NCBI GenBank assembly: GCA_947454235.1
Contig: CANGIY010000013.1
Span: forward strand, 48,388-112,387
DNA: 64,000 nt
Origin: Chitinophagaceae bacterium
GTDB lineage: Bacteria; Bacteroidota; Bacteroidia; Chitinophagales; Chitinophagaceae
Direction: 5' to 3'
Position 1 is the stretch's first letter; the number at the start of each line of letters is the position of its first letter. This document shows, piece after piece, positions 46,096 to 54,770 of the stretch. The translations under genes were made by a program, and so were the position numbers. The notes below the pieces were generated by a model. That model saw nothing but the letters and a program-made list of their open reading frames with translations, was not told the DNA's origin and searched no databases.

Positions 46096-47664
46096 CTACT
46101 TCGCGAACCTTACTGCTGCTGCATAAGGGTAGTAGGTCATTTCGTAACGGCGGGTGTCAAGTTGCCGATGGGTTGCTAAATCAACGACAGTGTACCAACC
46201 TGCCTTGGGACCGCAACCTGTAACATGGTGTGGAGGCGGCCCGGTTGGGCTGTAATTGGTGCTGATTACGTACAAGTAGCCATCAATACCATCAACAGCC
46301 ATATCGTGTGGTTGGTAAAAGTCGCCATAGATTACGTTTTTTACTTCCAGTGTATTCATGTCTATCACATAAATACTACCCAAAGCACCCGTAAACGTTG
46401 AATTGCCATCTTCAAGGCATGATACGTAAAGCTCGTTTGCTTCCTTGTAGGTTGTCATTTCCTGCGGGTACGCACCTACATCAATCGTTTTTAGAATAGA
46501 ATCGTTGGCAGTGTTCATTACCACCACCTTATTAGTACCCTGGCATGTCACGAAATACTTCTTATAATCGGGTGCCATTTGTACAAAGTGAGGGTTAGGG
46601 CTAAAGCTGTCAGCAGAACTTGTTGAAGCCGGGGCTAGTCCGTTGACACCTATGAACTTATAAGTAAGGCGATGGGTTGTAGGATTCACCGATACCCTAG
46701 CTACCGCATTGCCCCATTGCAAAGCCACATAAAAAGTATCAAAAGTTGCGTTATGGGCTACTCCGTGCGGAAACGACCACGGAGCAGGCGGATAACCGCT
46801 TCGCGCATCAATACTCGATGATTGATTCACTAACATCGAAGACGTGGTCACATTCACCAGATTATTACAATAATATCCGCTCACCATCAGGCTTGAATCG
46901 TTGGGAGCAACGCTTATTATGCTCCAACCACCATTTGTGTTATCGCCACCTGAACCTATTGTCGCACCAACATTGGCGTACCCAACAATAGCATCGGTAC
47001 GGGTATCAATTTTATCGATGTAAGCACTTGCCATAAAAGGCACATAACAACTCATACCATCGTTAGAAACGGCAATGCCATGAGGCGATTTAGCACTACC
47101 ACCCGGGGCACTGCTTACATCAATGTACCGCATTATCTGCTTGGAACCAGCATCAATAACAGCCACAAGGTTGCACCCTTGTTGGGTAACGTATATTTTC
47201 TGACGCTTATCTGCATTTGATGCGAATGGTATATTGCCGTTTGCATCGGGCGCACCTTTTGCAATCCATGCAACTAAAGTATCGTATTCGGCCCGTGAAA
47301 GTGGCGATTGCTGGCGGGCTGTTGTGCTGTATGGCATGGTGGGTTTAGCTACCACTCCCAACGAAGAATCGGTATTGCAGTAGTACAACATAGGACTGTA
47401 CTTGGTGCTATAAGGCACAACTGCCGCACCATGTTCTCCCCCTCTGAACAAATGCTCCCAGGAGTCTAGTAATAACCCATCACAGTTTTGGTAGCTCGCT
47501 GCATTGTGACACCCTGAAATAGCACACTTTTCAACCAAAATCTTGCCTATTGCAGTAGGAAAATTGCCATAAGATGGCTGCACTTGCGGCGGGTGAACAC
47601 ACGAAAGCACTGAAACGCCGATAGCGATAAAGAGCAGGATTACAGGTGCCAGCAAGGTTTTCAT
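46096..47664 (-). CDS. lipoprotein with cytochrome-c-like domain (CX4CH) and YncE-type beta-propeller
   Basis: 522 aa. Lipoprotein signal ending VSVLSC with C22 lipidated. Residues about 35-135 resemble the cytochrome c domain fused to surface proteins in Bacteroidota: C47, C52 and H53 in CAISGCHN give CX4CH instead of CX2CH, and M110 in KPTMPYS could be the distal ligand. Residues about 155-520 form a YncE/NHL-like seven-blade propeller (KIYVTQQGCNLVAVIDAGSK, SPHGIAVSNDGMSCYVPF, PHFVQMAPDYKKYFVT). It may be periplasmic or surface redox-linked; haem attachment is uncertain because of the spacing. Confidence 0.82.
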   Translation of the reverse strand: MKTLLAPVILLFIAIGVSVLSCVHPPQVQPSYGNFPTAIGKILVEKCAISGCHNAASYQNCDGLLLDSWEHLFRGGEHGAAVVPYSTKYSPMLYYCNTDSSLGVVAKPTMPYSTTARQQSPLSRAEYDTLVAWIAKGAPDANGNIPFASNADKRQKIYVTQQGCNLVAVIDAGSKQIMRYIDVSSAPGGSAKSPHGIAVSNDGMSCYVPFMASAYIDKIDTRTDAIVGYANVGATIGSGGDNTNGGWSIISVAPNDSSLMVSGYYCNNLVNVTTSSMLVNQSSSIDARSGYPPAPWSFPHGVAHNATFDTFYVALQWGNAVARVSVNPTTHRLTYKFIGVNGLAPASTSSADSFSPNPHFVQMAPDYKKYFVTCQGTNKVVVMNTANDSILKTIDVGAYPQEMTTYKEANELYVSCLEDGNSTFTGALGSIYVIDMNTLEVKNVIYGDFYQPHDMAVDGIDGYLYVISTNYSPTGPPPHHVTGCGPKAGWYTVVDLATHRQLDTRRYEMTYYPYAAAVRFAK

Positions 47665-47776
47665 AACTATAAAATTAGAGAATATTGCTCAATCAAATTG
47701 AGTTCTTACGATTTAAAATACGCCAAACTTCAAAAACAGTATCTTTACATTTTTATTGCCCTGAAACTTCCCTTTC

Positions 47777-48655
47777 ATGATAATAGCCGTATACAACAGG
47801 GTGTTCGACAAAGCTGACGAACCGATTGTTTCGCACATTTTGCAGATTTTGGATAAACACAAGCTGCAACTCGTATTTTATAAGGAGTTTTATGAAAGAA
47901 TAAAATCGTTCTATCCCTCATCGCAGCAACCTCGTTTTTTCACCTCGCGCCTCGATTTACCACCAAATACCGATATGCTTATTAGCCTTGGTGGCGATGG
48001 CACTATGCTTGACGCTGTTACATTTGTAGGCAATTCCGGCATTCCATTGGTAGGCGTTAACTTAGGCAGACTTGGCTTTTTGGCTGCCATTTCGGAAGAT
48101 GAAGTAGAAGGTGCCATTATGTCTTTGGCAAGAGGCTCTTACACGCTTGAAAAACGAACGCTCATTCACCTTGATTCAAGTGTACCATTATTTGATGGTG
48201 CGCCTTATGCGCTCAACGAGTTTACCATACACAGGCAGGACACTTCTTCCATGATTAAAGTACACACTTATCTGAATGGTGAATTCCTGAATACTTACTG
48301 GGCTGATGGTTTGATTGTGGCTACCCCTACGGGTTCAACGGGTTATTCTCTAAGTTGTGGCGGACCTGTGGTGTTCCCGCAAACATCAAGTTTCGTAATT
48401 ACCCCGGTAGCACCGCACAACCTGAATACTCGCCCCATTGTTGTTCCTGACGATAATGTAATTTCATTTGAGATTGAAGGTAGAAGTGAGCAGTTTTTAT
48501 GCACCCTTGATGCGCGCACCGAAACCATTAAATCAAGCGTACAACTCGCAGTTAAGAAAGAATCGTTTACTGTTTCGCTGGTGCGCCCTGACGAACACAA
48601 CTTCCTGAACACCATCAGGCAAAAACTGTATTGGGGTGTTGACCGAAGGAATTAA
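47777..48655 (+). CDS. nadK: NAD kinase
   Basis: 292 aa. Phosphorylates NAD+ to NADP+ in the cytoplasm. The diagnostic SLGGDGTMLDAV is at about 70-81; GVNLGRLGFLAAI, NEFTIHR and the glycine-rich DGLIVATPTGSTGYSLSCGGPVV complete the ATP/NAD site, with PHNLNTRPIVVPD following. Full length. Its stop codon overlaps by 4 bases the stop of the convergent reductase gene. Confidence 0.96.
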   Translation: MIIAVYNRVFDKADEPIVSHILQILDKHKLQLVFYKEFYERIKSFYPSSQQPRFFTSRLDLPPNTDMLISLGGDGTMLDAVTFVGNSGIPLVGVNLGRLGFLAAISEDEVEGAIMSLARGSYTLEKRTLIHLDSSVPLFDGAPYALNEFTIHRQDTSSMIKVHTYLNGEFLNTYWADGLIVATPTGSTGYSLSCGGPVVFPQTSSFVITPVAPHNLNTRPIVVPDDNVISFEIEGRSEQFLCTLDARTETIKSSVQLAVKKESFTVSLVRPDEHNFLNTIRQKLYWGVDRRN

Positions 48656-49704
48656 ATCTCTATAGTAACGTCACCTTCAATAGGGTGACCGGAACAGGTA
48701 AGTACTATTCCTTCTTCTAAATCAGAATCGAGGAGTACTTCATTGAATGCCATCCATACTTTGCCGTTCACGCACCTTCCGGCACAGCTCGCACATCTGC
48801 CTGATTCGCAACTGAACGGAATTAATACACCGTTTTTGCGCGCTGCTTCAAGTATGCTATCAGGGTAATGACACAGGAAAGATACTTCACGGTCGTGCAA
48901 TTTTAAATGCACTGTGTATGTTTTCTGGTCCTTGGGTTCAGTTTTAATTACCGGACGTTCAAAAGGTCGGAAATTTTCCTTTCTGATATTTGACTCATCA
49001 ATGCCGTATTCTTCTAACGACAATATGGTCATGCGCATATAGTTATAAGGTCCACACACATACGCCAAAATCGATGACTTAGGCACACGGACATATTCGC
49101 GCATTAATACAGGCAATAATGCTTTACTGATTCTCGCCCGCTCAAGATTTTTTGATGAACTATATAAAAACTCTACCTGAAACCTATTGCCGTATGTCGC
49201 TGCAAGTCTCACCAACTCATCATAAAATATGGTACTACCTTGCCATCGGTTGCTGTAAATAAGTGTTACAAAAGCATTTTCATCTTTTGCCAGTAAACTT
49301 TTAATAAGGGGAAAAACAGGTCCGATACCTATACCCGCTGCAAAGAAGAAATACTGTTGGAACTTCTTAGTATTTACGGGAAGTGTGAAACGACCGGTAA
49401 CACCTGCTATGAAAAAAACATCGCCCACTTTTGTTTGGTCGTACAAAATGCGACTATAACAACCATTGTCAATGCGCTTAACAGTGAACGAAATAGGTTC
49501 ATTCAATTCTGAAGTGGATGAAATTGAGTAAGACCTGCGATCCTCAACACCCTTCATGGTAAAAATGAATGTTATAAAATTACCTGAACGATAAGGAATC
49601 GGCCGACCATCTGCAAATGCGAGCGTAAACGTAACTACACCTGGAAGCTCTTCCTTCCTGCTCGTTATTATTACCCGCTTATAGGGCGTATTTGAACTAT
49701 TCAT
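48652..49704 (-). CDS. PaaE-like ferredoxin-NADP reductase (FAD, NAD(P), 2Fe-2S)
   Basis: 350 aa three-domain electron transfer protein. FAD-binding barrel (about 1-105; RSYSISS flavin motif), NAD(P) domain (about 115-235; FAAGIGIGPVFPLIKSLL, later YVCGPYNYMRM) and a C-terminal plant-type 2Fe-2S ferredoxin domain with CESGRCASC plus a distal cysteine in LTCSG. This order is that of PaaE, the reductase of phenylacetyl-CoA epoxidase, and of similar hydroxylase reductases. No paaABCD oxygenase genes are adjacent, so the partner is unknown. It converges with nadK. Confidence 0.88.
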   Translation of the reverse strand: MNSSNTPYKRVIITSRKEELPGVVTFTLAFADGRPIPYRSGNFITFIFTMKGVEDRRSYSISSTSELNEPISFTVKRIDNGCYSRILYDQTKVGDVFFIAGVTGRFTLPVNTKKFQQYFFFAAGIGIGPVFPLIKSLLAKDENAFVTLIYSNRWQGSTIFYDELVRLAATYGNRFQVEFLYSSSKNLERARISKALLPVLMREYVRVPKSSILAYVCGPYNYMRMTILSLEEYGIDESNIRKENFRPFERPVIKTEPKDQKTYTVHLKLHDREVSFLCHYPDSILEAARKNGVLIPFSCESGRCASCAGRCVNGKVWMAFNEVLLDSDLEEGIVLTCSGHPIEGDVTIEI

Positions 49705-49948
49705 GCTTGTATCACGTAAAGTTAAACAGATTATGGTTTATCAGACTATGACTGCACCCTTAAAATCTAAAACCTTTAGTTAAACACAGTTATCAATATA
49801 CTTTTATCGCCAACTATCAAATCAAACAATCGACGCTTTCACACCTAACGAATTCATTTTCAATCAATTTTAATCATAGGAGCGAAAAGATGTAATTGAT
49901 ATAAATTCAGGTAAATGGACGCCAATGCGAAGGCTTGAATTTTGTAGC

Positions 49949-49956
49949 TACTTTTG
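49949..49956 (+). promoter_or_regulatory. -7 promoter box for the isoaspartyl peptidase
   Basis: TACTTTTG, 27 bases before the ATG at 49984. A TTG start at 49954 would lie inside the box, so the ATG is preferred. Confidence 0.6.
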
Positions 49957-49983
49957 GTGCTTAATTTTAATCTTTTCAATTCA

Positions 49984-50916
49984 ATGGCTGTAAATTTCGG
50001 CATAGCAATACACGGTGGCGCTGGTACTATTCTCAAATCAACAATGACGCCCGAACTTCAGGCACAATATGAAGATGCATTAAAATGCGCCGTAGAAACT
50101 GGCTTCAGGGCTTTAGAAAACGGAGGAAGTGCACTTGATGCTGTTGAGGCTGCTGTCACTGTGCTTGAAGATTTTCCGTTGTTCAACGCGGGCAAGGGCT
50201 CTGTTTTTAATAACAAAGGCAGTCACGAAATGGATGCTGCAATCATGAGTGGCAGCGACCTGAACGCGGGCACTGTGTGTGGCATAAAAAGTGTTGCCAA
50301 CCCCATTCAAGTTGCCCGAAAAGTGATGGAAGAATCAGGGCATGTGATGTTAATGGGAGATGGTGCGCTGGAGTTTGCTAAAAGCCAGGGATTTGAAGTT
50401 AAAAATGAAGACTATTTCTTCACCCAACAACGTTACAACCAATGGCAGGAAGCCATGGCTGAAAACAAAGTACAACTCGACCACACCGAAAAGTCAGATA
50501 AAAAATTTGGTACTGTAGGAGCTGTAGCTTTAGATAAAAACGGCAATCTGGCGGCGGCTACCAGTACCGGGGGGCTCACTAATAAGAAGTTTGGCAGAAT
50601 TGGGGATAGCCCTGTTGTTGGTGCCGGCACTTACGCGAATAACGACACTTGCGCTATTTCCTGTACCGGCGTAGGAGAATTGTTCATCAGAAAAGTAGTA
50701 GGACATAACATTTCGTGCAGAATGGCTTTTTTGGGAGAAACCCTACAAAAAGCATGTGATGTGCTGGTGCACGACGAATTGGTAAAAATAGGCGGCGAAG
50801 GCGGTCTGGTGGCGATAGACAAAAACGGCAACATTTATATGCCGTTCAATAGCGAGGGCATGTACAGAGCCTCAATGTCATCAAGCGGCACCCAGGAAAT
50901 ACTTATTTACAAGTAG
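49984..50916 (+). CDS. iaaA: isoaspartyl peptidase / L-asparaginase (plant-type, Ntn-hydrolase)
   Basis: 310 aa from the ATG at 49984. Hydrolyses beta-aspartyl dipeptides and asparagine. NFGIAIHGGAGTI starts the alpha subunit, and FNAGKGSVFNNKGSHEMDAAIM is the region before the cleavage site. The precursor self-cleaves before the nucleophile T177 in KKFGTVGAVALD, giving the alpha and beta chains; substrate-binding RIGDSPVVGAGTYA and SCTGVGE follow. No signal peptide, so probably cytoplasmic. EcAIII has the equivalent threonine at 179, which supports the start chosen. Confidence 0.93.
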   Translation: MAVNFGIAIHGGAGTILKSTMTPELQAQYEDALKCAVETGFRALENGGSALDAVEAAVTVLEDFPLFNAGKGSVFNNKGSHEMDAAIMSGSDLNAGTVCGIKSVANPIQVARKVMEESGHVMLMGDGALEFAKSQGFEVKNEDYFFTQQRYNQWQEAMAENKVQLDHTEKSDKKFGTVGAVALDKNGNLAAATSTGGLTNKKFGRIGDSPVVGAGTYANNDTCAISCTGVGELFIRKVVGHNISCRMAFLGETLQKACDVLVHDELVKIGGEGGLVAIDKNGNIYMPFNSEGMYRASMSSSGTQEILIYK

Positions 50917-50962
50917 TTTAAAAGATTAAAAACATTCGTTTCATTTTCCGATTTCCAACCTC

Positions 50963-51128
50963 TAAGTGAAGATGACAAAATAAATGCCACCATTTCAACG
51001 ATTCTGTTCCATTTCTGCGTCGTTGCAAAAGTCCTTAAATAGTTCACTATTCTCGGATTTTGCGCCTAGCACAAAAGAAACATAATAATTAAACTTGATG
51101 AAATTTATTTTGTCAACTTCACTAATTT
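50963..51128. mobile_element. MITE-like element, copy 2
   Basis: Second copy of the 166-base element at 37203-37368. Here the terminal inverted repeats are better: the left TAAGTGAAGATGACAAAATA pairs with the reverse complement of the right end at about 22 of 24 positions. The right end stops 6 bases before the paaG ATG, and with two flanking bases forms the box TAATTTTG. No coding capacity and no transposase in the window. Confidence 0.82.
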
Positions 51129-51130
51129 TG
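51123..51130 (+). promoter_or_regulatory. -7 promoter box for paaG, at the MITE-like element end
   Basis: TAATTTTG spans the last 6 bases of the MITE-like element and 2 flanking bases, ending 4 bases before the paaG ATG. In copy 1 the same end reads TAATTTAA and is not a box. Confidence 0.55.
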
Positions 51131-51134
51131 TGGT

Positions 51135-51911
51135 ATGAGTACTGTATTACTGAACAAAGAAAACGGTGTTGCATTCGTAACATTGAACCGACCGGAAACC
51201 TACAACAGCTTCAATAAAGATATGGCTTTTGCACTTCGCGACGCACTCGACGATTGTGCTGCCGACGACAATGTAAGGTGTGTGTACCTCACAGGTGCAG
51301 GTAAAGGATTTTGTTCAGGTCAGGACTTAGCAGAAGCAACCAACCCAACTCCTGAAGATTTTGAGCGTCTGGTGCGCGAACACTACAATGCAAATATCTT
51401 ACGCATTCGCAATATGCCGAAACCGGTAATTGCGGCCGTAAATGGCGTTGCGGCGGGTGCCGGTGCTAATCTGGCGTTGGCTTGTGATATCGTAGTTGCG
51501 ACTGCGGGTGCTTCTTTCATTCAGGCGTTTAGCAAAATTGGCTTGATTCCTGATAGCGGTGGTACATTTTTCCTGCCACGCCTGGTAGGTATGCAACGCG
51601 CAGCAGCTTTAATGATGACTGCTGAAAAAGTGATGGCACCTGAAGCTGTTGCTATGGGTATGATTTTCAAATCTTATTCGCCTGAAGAATTTGAAACAGA
51701 AAGCAAGAAAATGGCTTTCAATCTGGCTCAAATGCCGACAAAAGGATTGGGGCTCACGAAAAAACTTTTGAATGTCTCATTTGAAAACAGCCTCGAATCT
51801 CAGTTAGAACAAGAGAAACAACATCAAATGAGTGCCGGCGACTCACACGATTTTAAAGAAGGCGTACAGGCATTCTTAGAAAAACGCAAACCTGTGTTTA
51901 CTGGTAAGTAA
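51135..51911 (+). CDS. paaG: PaaG-like enoyl-CoA hydratase/isomerase
   Basis: 258 aa crotonase-fold enzyme. NRPETYNSFN, the oxyanion-hole region GAGKGFCSGQDLAEA, VNGVAAGAGANLALACDIVVA, and FSKIGLIPDSGGTFFLPRLVG containing the catalytic aspartate used by PaaG isomerases. The C-terminal QMSAGDSHDFKEGVQAFLEKRKPVFTGK closely parallels PaaG (ring 1,2-epoxyphenylacetyl-CoA isomerase) and not a generic enoyl-CoA hydratase with the two catalytic glutamates. No other core paa gene is adjacent; the gene might serve in beta-oxidation or in an incomplete or dispersed pathway. Expression may depend on the upstream MITE-like element. Confidence 0.88.
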   Translation: MSTVLLNKENGVAFVTLNRPETYNSFNKDMAFALRDALDDCAADDNVRCVYLTGAGKGFCSGQDLAEATNPTPEDFERLVREHYNANILRIRNMPKPVIAAVNGVAAGAGANLALACDIVVATAGASFIQAFSKIGLIPDSGGTFFLPRLVGMQRAAALMMTAEKVMAPEAVAMGMIFKSYSPEEFETESKKMAFNLAQMPTKGLGLTKKLLNVSFENSLESQLEQEKQHQMSAGDSHDFKEGVQAFLEKRKPVFTGK

Positions 51912-51939
51912 CTAGGACAACAAAGCGGGGTACTTAATT

Positions 51940-52590
51940 CTAATATCCCGAATAGGTTTCTTTTTTGCGAAAATCACCTCTTTTCCACGCTTCGAAAAAC
52001 TCACCCCAAGCAATTGGGTTCATGATATTCATTGGTTTTTGCTGTCCGTAATAAACTGCATCGTTGGCTTGCTGCTTTAAAACTGCCGACTGTGCTTCGC
52101 GACCGTCTTTAGGCATGTTTTGAGATATTGCTCTCAGGCGGGCTGCATCGGTATTCCTTCTGGCTACTTCAAGCTGATCGTTAGGAATTCGCCAGTGCAC
52201 GAATGCATAATCGAATTCTTCCTTTGTAGGTACCGGGCGAATGATGGTTTCAGGCAAGTAAAAAGTATCCTGCACCATCAACTGAATCATCGAGAAATAC
52301 TGCCCTTTAAGATCTTTTTTTATTGCAACTTCCTTGGTGCGGTAGCCCAAACAATTAAACTGGAGCGTATCGCCCTTGTAACAAACTAAACTGAATACAC
52401 CTGATCTTTCTGACTCAACGCCCCTGTTCTTGTTCTTTACTATAACAGTAACATTTGGCACACCTCGCAGGCTATCAGCGGTCATTGTAACGCCATTAAT
52501 CTGTACAATGTCGTCGCTGGCTTTTTGAGCAAAAGAATTCCCGAAAGCAACCAAACAGAGCAGCGCCGGTATTAAAAATTTCAATCTCAT
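51940..52590 (-). CDS. exported carboxypeptidase-regulatory-like domain protein
   Basis: 216 aa. Signal peptide 1-21 (MRLKFLIPALLCLVAFGNSFA), then a CarboxypepD_reg-like beta-sandwich (about 28-110: INGVTMTADSLRGVPNVTVIV, SERSGVFSLVCYKGDTLQFNCLGYRTKEVAI) of the type found at the N-terminus of TonB-dependent receptors. A helical C-terminal region follows (about 125-216) with no domain I recognise. No receptor barrel is present. Probably periplasmic or surface-exposed. It converges with paaG. Confidence 0.85.
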   Translation of the reverse strand: MRLKFLIPALLCLVAFGNSFAQKASDDIVQINGVTMTADSLRGVPNVTVIVKNKNRGVESERSGVFSLVCYKGDTLQFNCLGYRTKEVAIKKDLKGQYFSMIQLMVQDTFYLPETIIRPVPTKEEFDYAFVHWRIPNDQLEVARRNTDAARLRAISQNMPKDGREAQSAVLKQQANDAVYYGQQKPMNIMNPIAWGEFFEAWKRGDFRKKETYSGY

Positions 52591-52720
52591 TCTTTACAAA
52601 GATTATACCTGTAATTGCCGGTGTACCAGTCGGGGGTGTTTACTGCAAATATTATGCAAAAAACACAAAGAGACCGCACAATCACCTCTTTTTAACCTTA
52701 CAAAGTAACTGCCTTTCTCT

Positions 52721-52728
52721 TACTTTTG
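52721..52728 (+). promoter_or_regulatory. -7 promoter box for mrp
   Basis: TACTTTTG, 33 bases before the mrp ATG. Confidence 0.55.
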
Positions 52729-52761
52729 CAGTTATATTAAACTGATTTAACAAAGGTTTAC

Positions 52762-53859
52762 ATGATAACAAAAGAAGCTGTAATAGATGCTCTGAGCAAC
52801 GTCCAGGAGCCAGATTTGGGCAAAGATTTAGTGACCCTGAACATGGTAAAAGACGTACTTATAGAAGGCAAAAAAGTATCGTTCACCGTGGTTTTAACCA
52901 CACCTGCATGTCCTTTGAAAGAGATGATTGAGAAAGCGTGTATCAACGCCATTCATCATTTGGTTGATAAAACAGCCGAGGTAACTGTGAACATGACATC
53001 TAACGTCACCAACAACCGGAAAGACGCTAAAATGGTGTTACCAGGCGTAAAAAACATTATCGCAGTTGGTTCGGGTAAAGGCGGTGTAGGTAAGTCTACC
53101 GTTTCGGTAAACCTTGCACTCGGCTTAGCCCGTGAAGGTGCTAAAGTTGGCTTACTTGATGCTGACATCTACGGTCCCTCAATTCCTATCATGCTTGGTC
53201 TTCAGGATGAACGCCCTAGAATGACCGATGTGAACGGTAAAGGCATGATTGTGCCTATTGAACGTTTCGGAATAAAGGTAATGTCTATTGGTTTGCTGAT
53301 TGATGAGAAACAAGCTGTTATCTGGCGTGGACCTATGGCAAGCAGTGCTATTAAACAGTTCATTACCGATGTGTTTTGGGATGAACTCGACTACCTGATC
53401 ATTGACCTACCTCCGGGAACCGGCGATGTTCACCTTACTTTAGTGCAGTCGGTACCTGTTACGGGTGCTGTAATTGTTTCTACCCCACAAGCTGTTGCAG
53501 CTGCCGATGCGCGCAAGGCAATTATGATGTTCAAGCAAGCCCAAATCAATGTACCAATACTAGGTATCGTTGAAAACATGGCTTACTTCACACCTGCCGA
53601 ATTGCCTGAAAACAAATATTATTTGTTTGGCAAAGGTGGCGCAAGGAAAATGGCAGAACAGTTTGAATTGCCTTTCCTTGGAGAAATTCCACTTGTTCAG
53701 GGCATCAGGGAAGGTGGAGACAAAGGCATACCGGTAATGGTTGACGATGACTCAATAACAATGAGCGCATTCACCAATTTAGCCGGCGCTGTTGCCAGAA
53801 GTGTCGCACTCAGGAACGCAAATCTTGAGCCTACGAAAATTCTGGAAGTTGTTTCCTAA
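52762..53859 (+). CDS. mrp: Mrp/ApbC family iron-sulfur cluster carrier ATPase
   Basis: 365 aa. An N-terminal MIP18/DUF59 domain (1-85; VIDALSNVQEPDLGKDLV and TTPACPLKEMIEKACI) is fused to a ParA-like P-loop ATPase (about 95-350) with the deviant Walker A GSGKGGVGKSTVSVNLA, DADIYGPSIP and the Mrp-specific MSIGLLI and IDLPPGTGDVHLTL. In many Mrp proteins a CxxC in the segment after VENM binds the bridging cluster; here that segment is VENMAYFTPAELPENKYY, with no cysteines. Role in Fe-S cluster delivery is inferred from the family. Confidence 0.93.
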   Translation: MITKEAVIDALSNVQEPDLGKDLVTLNMVKDVLIEGKKVSFTVVLTTPACPLKEMIEKACINAIHHLVDKTAEVTVNMTSNVTNNRKDAKMVLPGVKNIIAVGSGKGGVGKSTVSVNLALGLAREGAKVGLLDADIYGPSIPIMLGLQDERPRMTDVNGKGMIVPIERFGIKVMSIGLLIDEKQAVIWRGPMASSAIKQFITDVFWDELDYLIIDLPPGTGDVHLTLVQSVPVTGAVIVSTPQAVAAADARKAIMMFKQAQINVPILGIVENMAYFTPAELPENKYYLFGKGGARKMAEQFELPFLGEIPLVQGIREGGDKGIPVMVDDDSITMSAFTNLAGAVARSVALRNANLEPTKILEVVS

Positions 53860-53901
53860 AGTAAATTTTACCGAACTGTATAAAATACAATTCTGAATTT
53901 T

Positions 53902-53909
53902 TAATTTTG
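53902..53909 (+). promoter_or_regulatory. -7 promoter box for the SUMF1-like gene
   Basis: TAATTTTG, 42 bases before the ATG at 53952. It falls inside the longer possible reading from 53907, which supports the shorter start. Confidence 0.5.
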
Positions 53910-53951
53910 GACTTTCCTGCATTTTGCGGGAGCTTCAACATAGAAAAAAAT

Positions 53952-54704
53952 ATGAAGAAAATCCTTTTGCCTGTTTTACTTGGTATTACGCTTTCCGGCA
54001 GCGCTTTCGCTCAAAAGAAGACAGCTGCTGACAGCATTGCTATCGAACTTGTTTATGTGAAAGGCGGCTCCTTCGACATGGGTGACGACTCCGGCGCTAA
54101 AGACAGGCGTCCTATCCACAATGTAACTATCCATGATTTCAATATTGGAAAATATGAAATCACTGAAGCTCAGTACGTCGCAGTGATGGGTAAAAACCCT
54201 ACAAAATATGGTGATTGTCCAAGCTGCCCGGTTACAAATGTAACTTGGGATGATGCTTTGGAATTCGTGAACAAACTGAACGAAAAAACTGGCAAACACT
54301 ATCGCCTTCCAACAGAGGCTGAGTGGGAATATGCGGCAAGAGGCGGCGTAAAAGAGAATAAAGAACACTTCAGAAAACATGCCGGTCGTAAACTGCTTCA
54401 AACGATTGCATGGTACGTTAGAAATTCAAACGACCACGTTCACCCAACAGGCTTGAAAAAAGCAAACGAATTGGGGGTGCACGATATGACAGGCAATGTT
54501 GAAGAATGGTGCGCCGACTGGTACAGCAAAGATTACTATTCTAAAAAAGACGTAACTGACCCTAAAGGTCCTGATGGCGGCAAAAGTAAAGTGGTGAGAG
54601 GCGGTTCATGGAACAGTGAAAACGACGAACTTTCAATTACAAGAAGAGCAGCTTACCTGCCTGATACTAAAACTGTTTATTTAGGCTTCAGAATCGCTGA
54701 ATAA
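53952..54704 (+). CDS. exported SUMF1/FGE-like protein lacking catalytic cysteines
   Basis: 250 aa from the ATG at 53952, which begins a signal peptide (MKKILLPVLLGITLSGSAFAQ). The FGE-sulfatase fold spans about 33-250: IELVYVKGGSFDMGDD, KYEITEAQYVAVMG, the TWDDALEFVNKLNEKTGKHYRLPTEAEWEYAARGG family core written here in parts (VTWDDALEFVN; YRLPTEAEWEYAARGG), MTGNVEEWCADWY, and VRGGSWNSENDELSITRR. True formylglycine-generating enzymes have a cysteine pair after RGGS; here there are none, so it is probably a structural or binding protein, as in GldJ/GldK relatives. Confidence 0.9.
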   Translation: MKKILLPVLLGITLSGSAFAQKKTAADSIAIELVYVKGGSFDMGDDSGAKDRRPIHNVTIHDFNIGKYEITEAQYVAVMGKNPTKYGDCPSCPVTNVTWDDALEFVNKLNEKTGKHYRLPTEAEWEYAARGGVKENKEHFRKHAGRKLLQTIAWYVRNSNDHVHPTGLKKANELGVHDMTGNVEEWCADWYSKDYYSKKDVTDPKGPDGGKSKVVRGGSWNSENDELSITRRAAYLPDTKTVYLGFRIAE

Positions 54705-54721
54705 TTTTCCTCAAATAATTC

Positions 54722-54753
54722 AAAATCCTGTCAGCAATGGCAGGATTTTTTTT
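54722..54753 (+). terminator. terminator of the SUMF1-like gene
   Basis: Stem AAAATCCTG / CAGGATTTT with a loop of about 10 bases and eight T, 18 bases past the stop. Confidence 0.9.
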
Positions 54754-54770
54754 GCAATTAAAGCAACACA

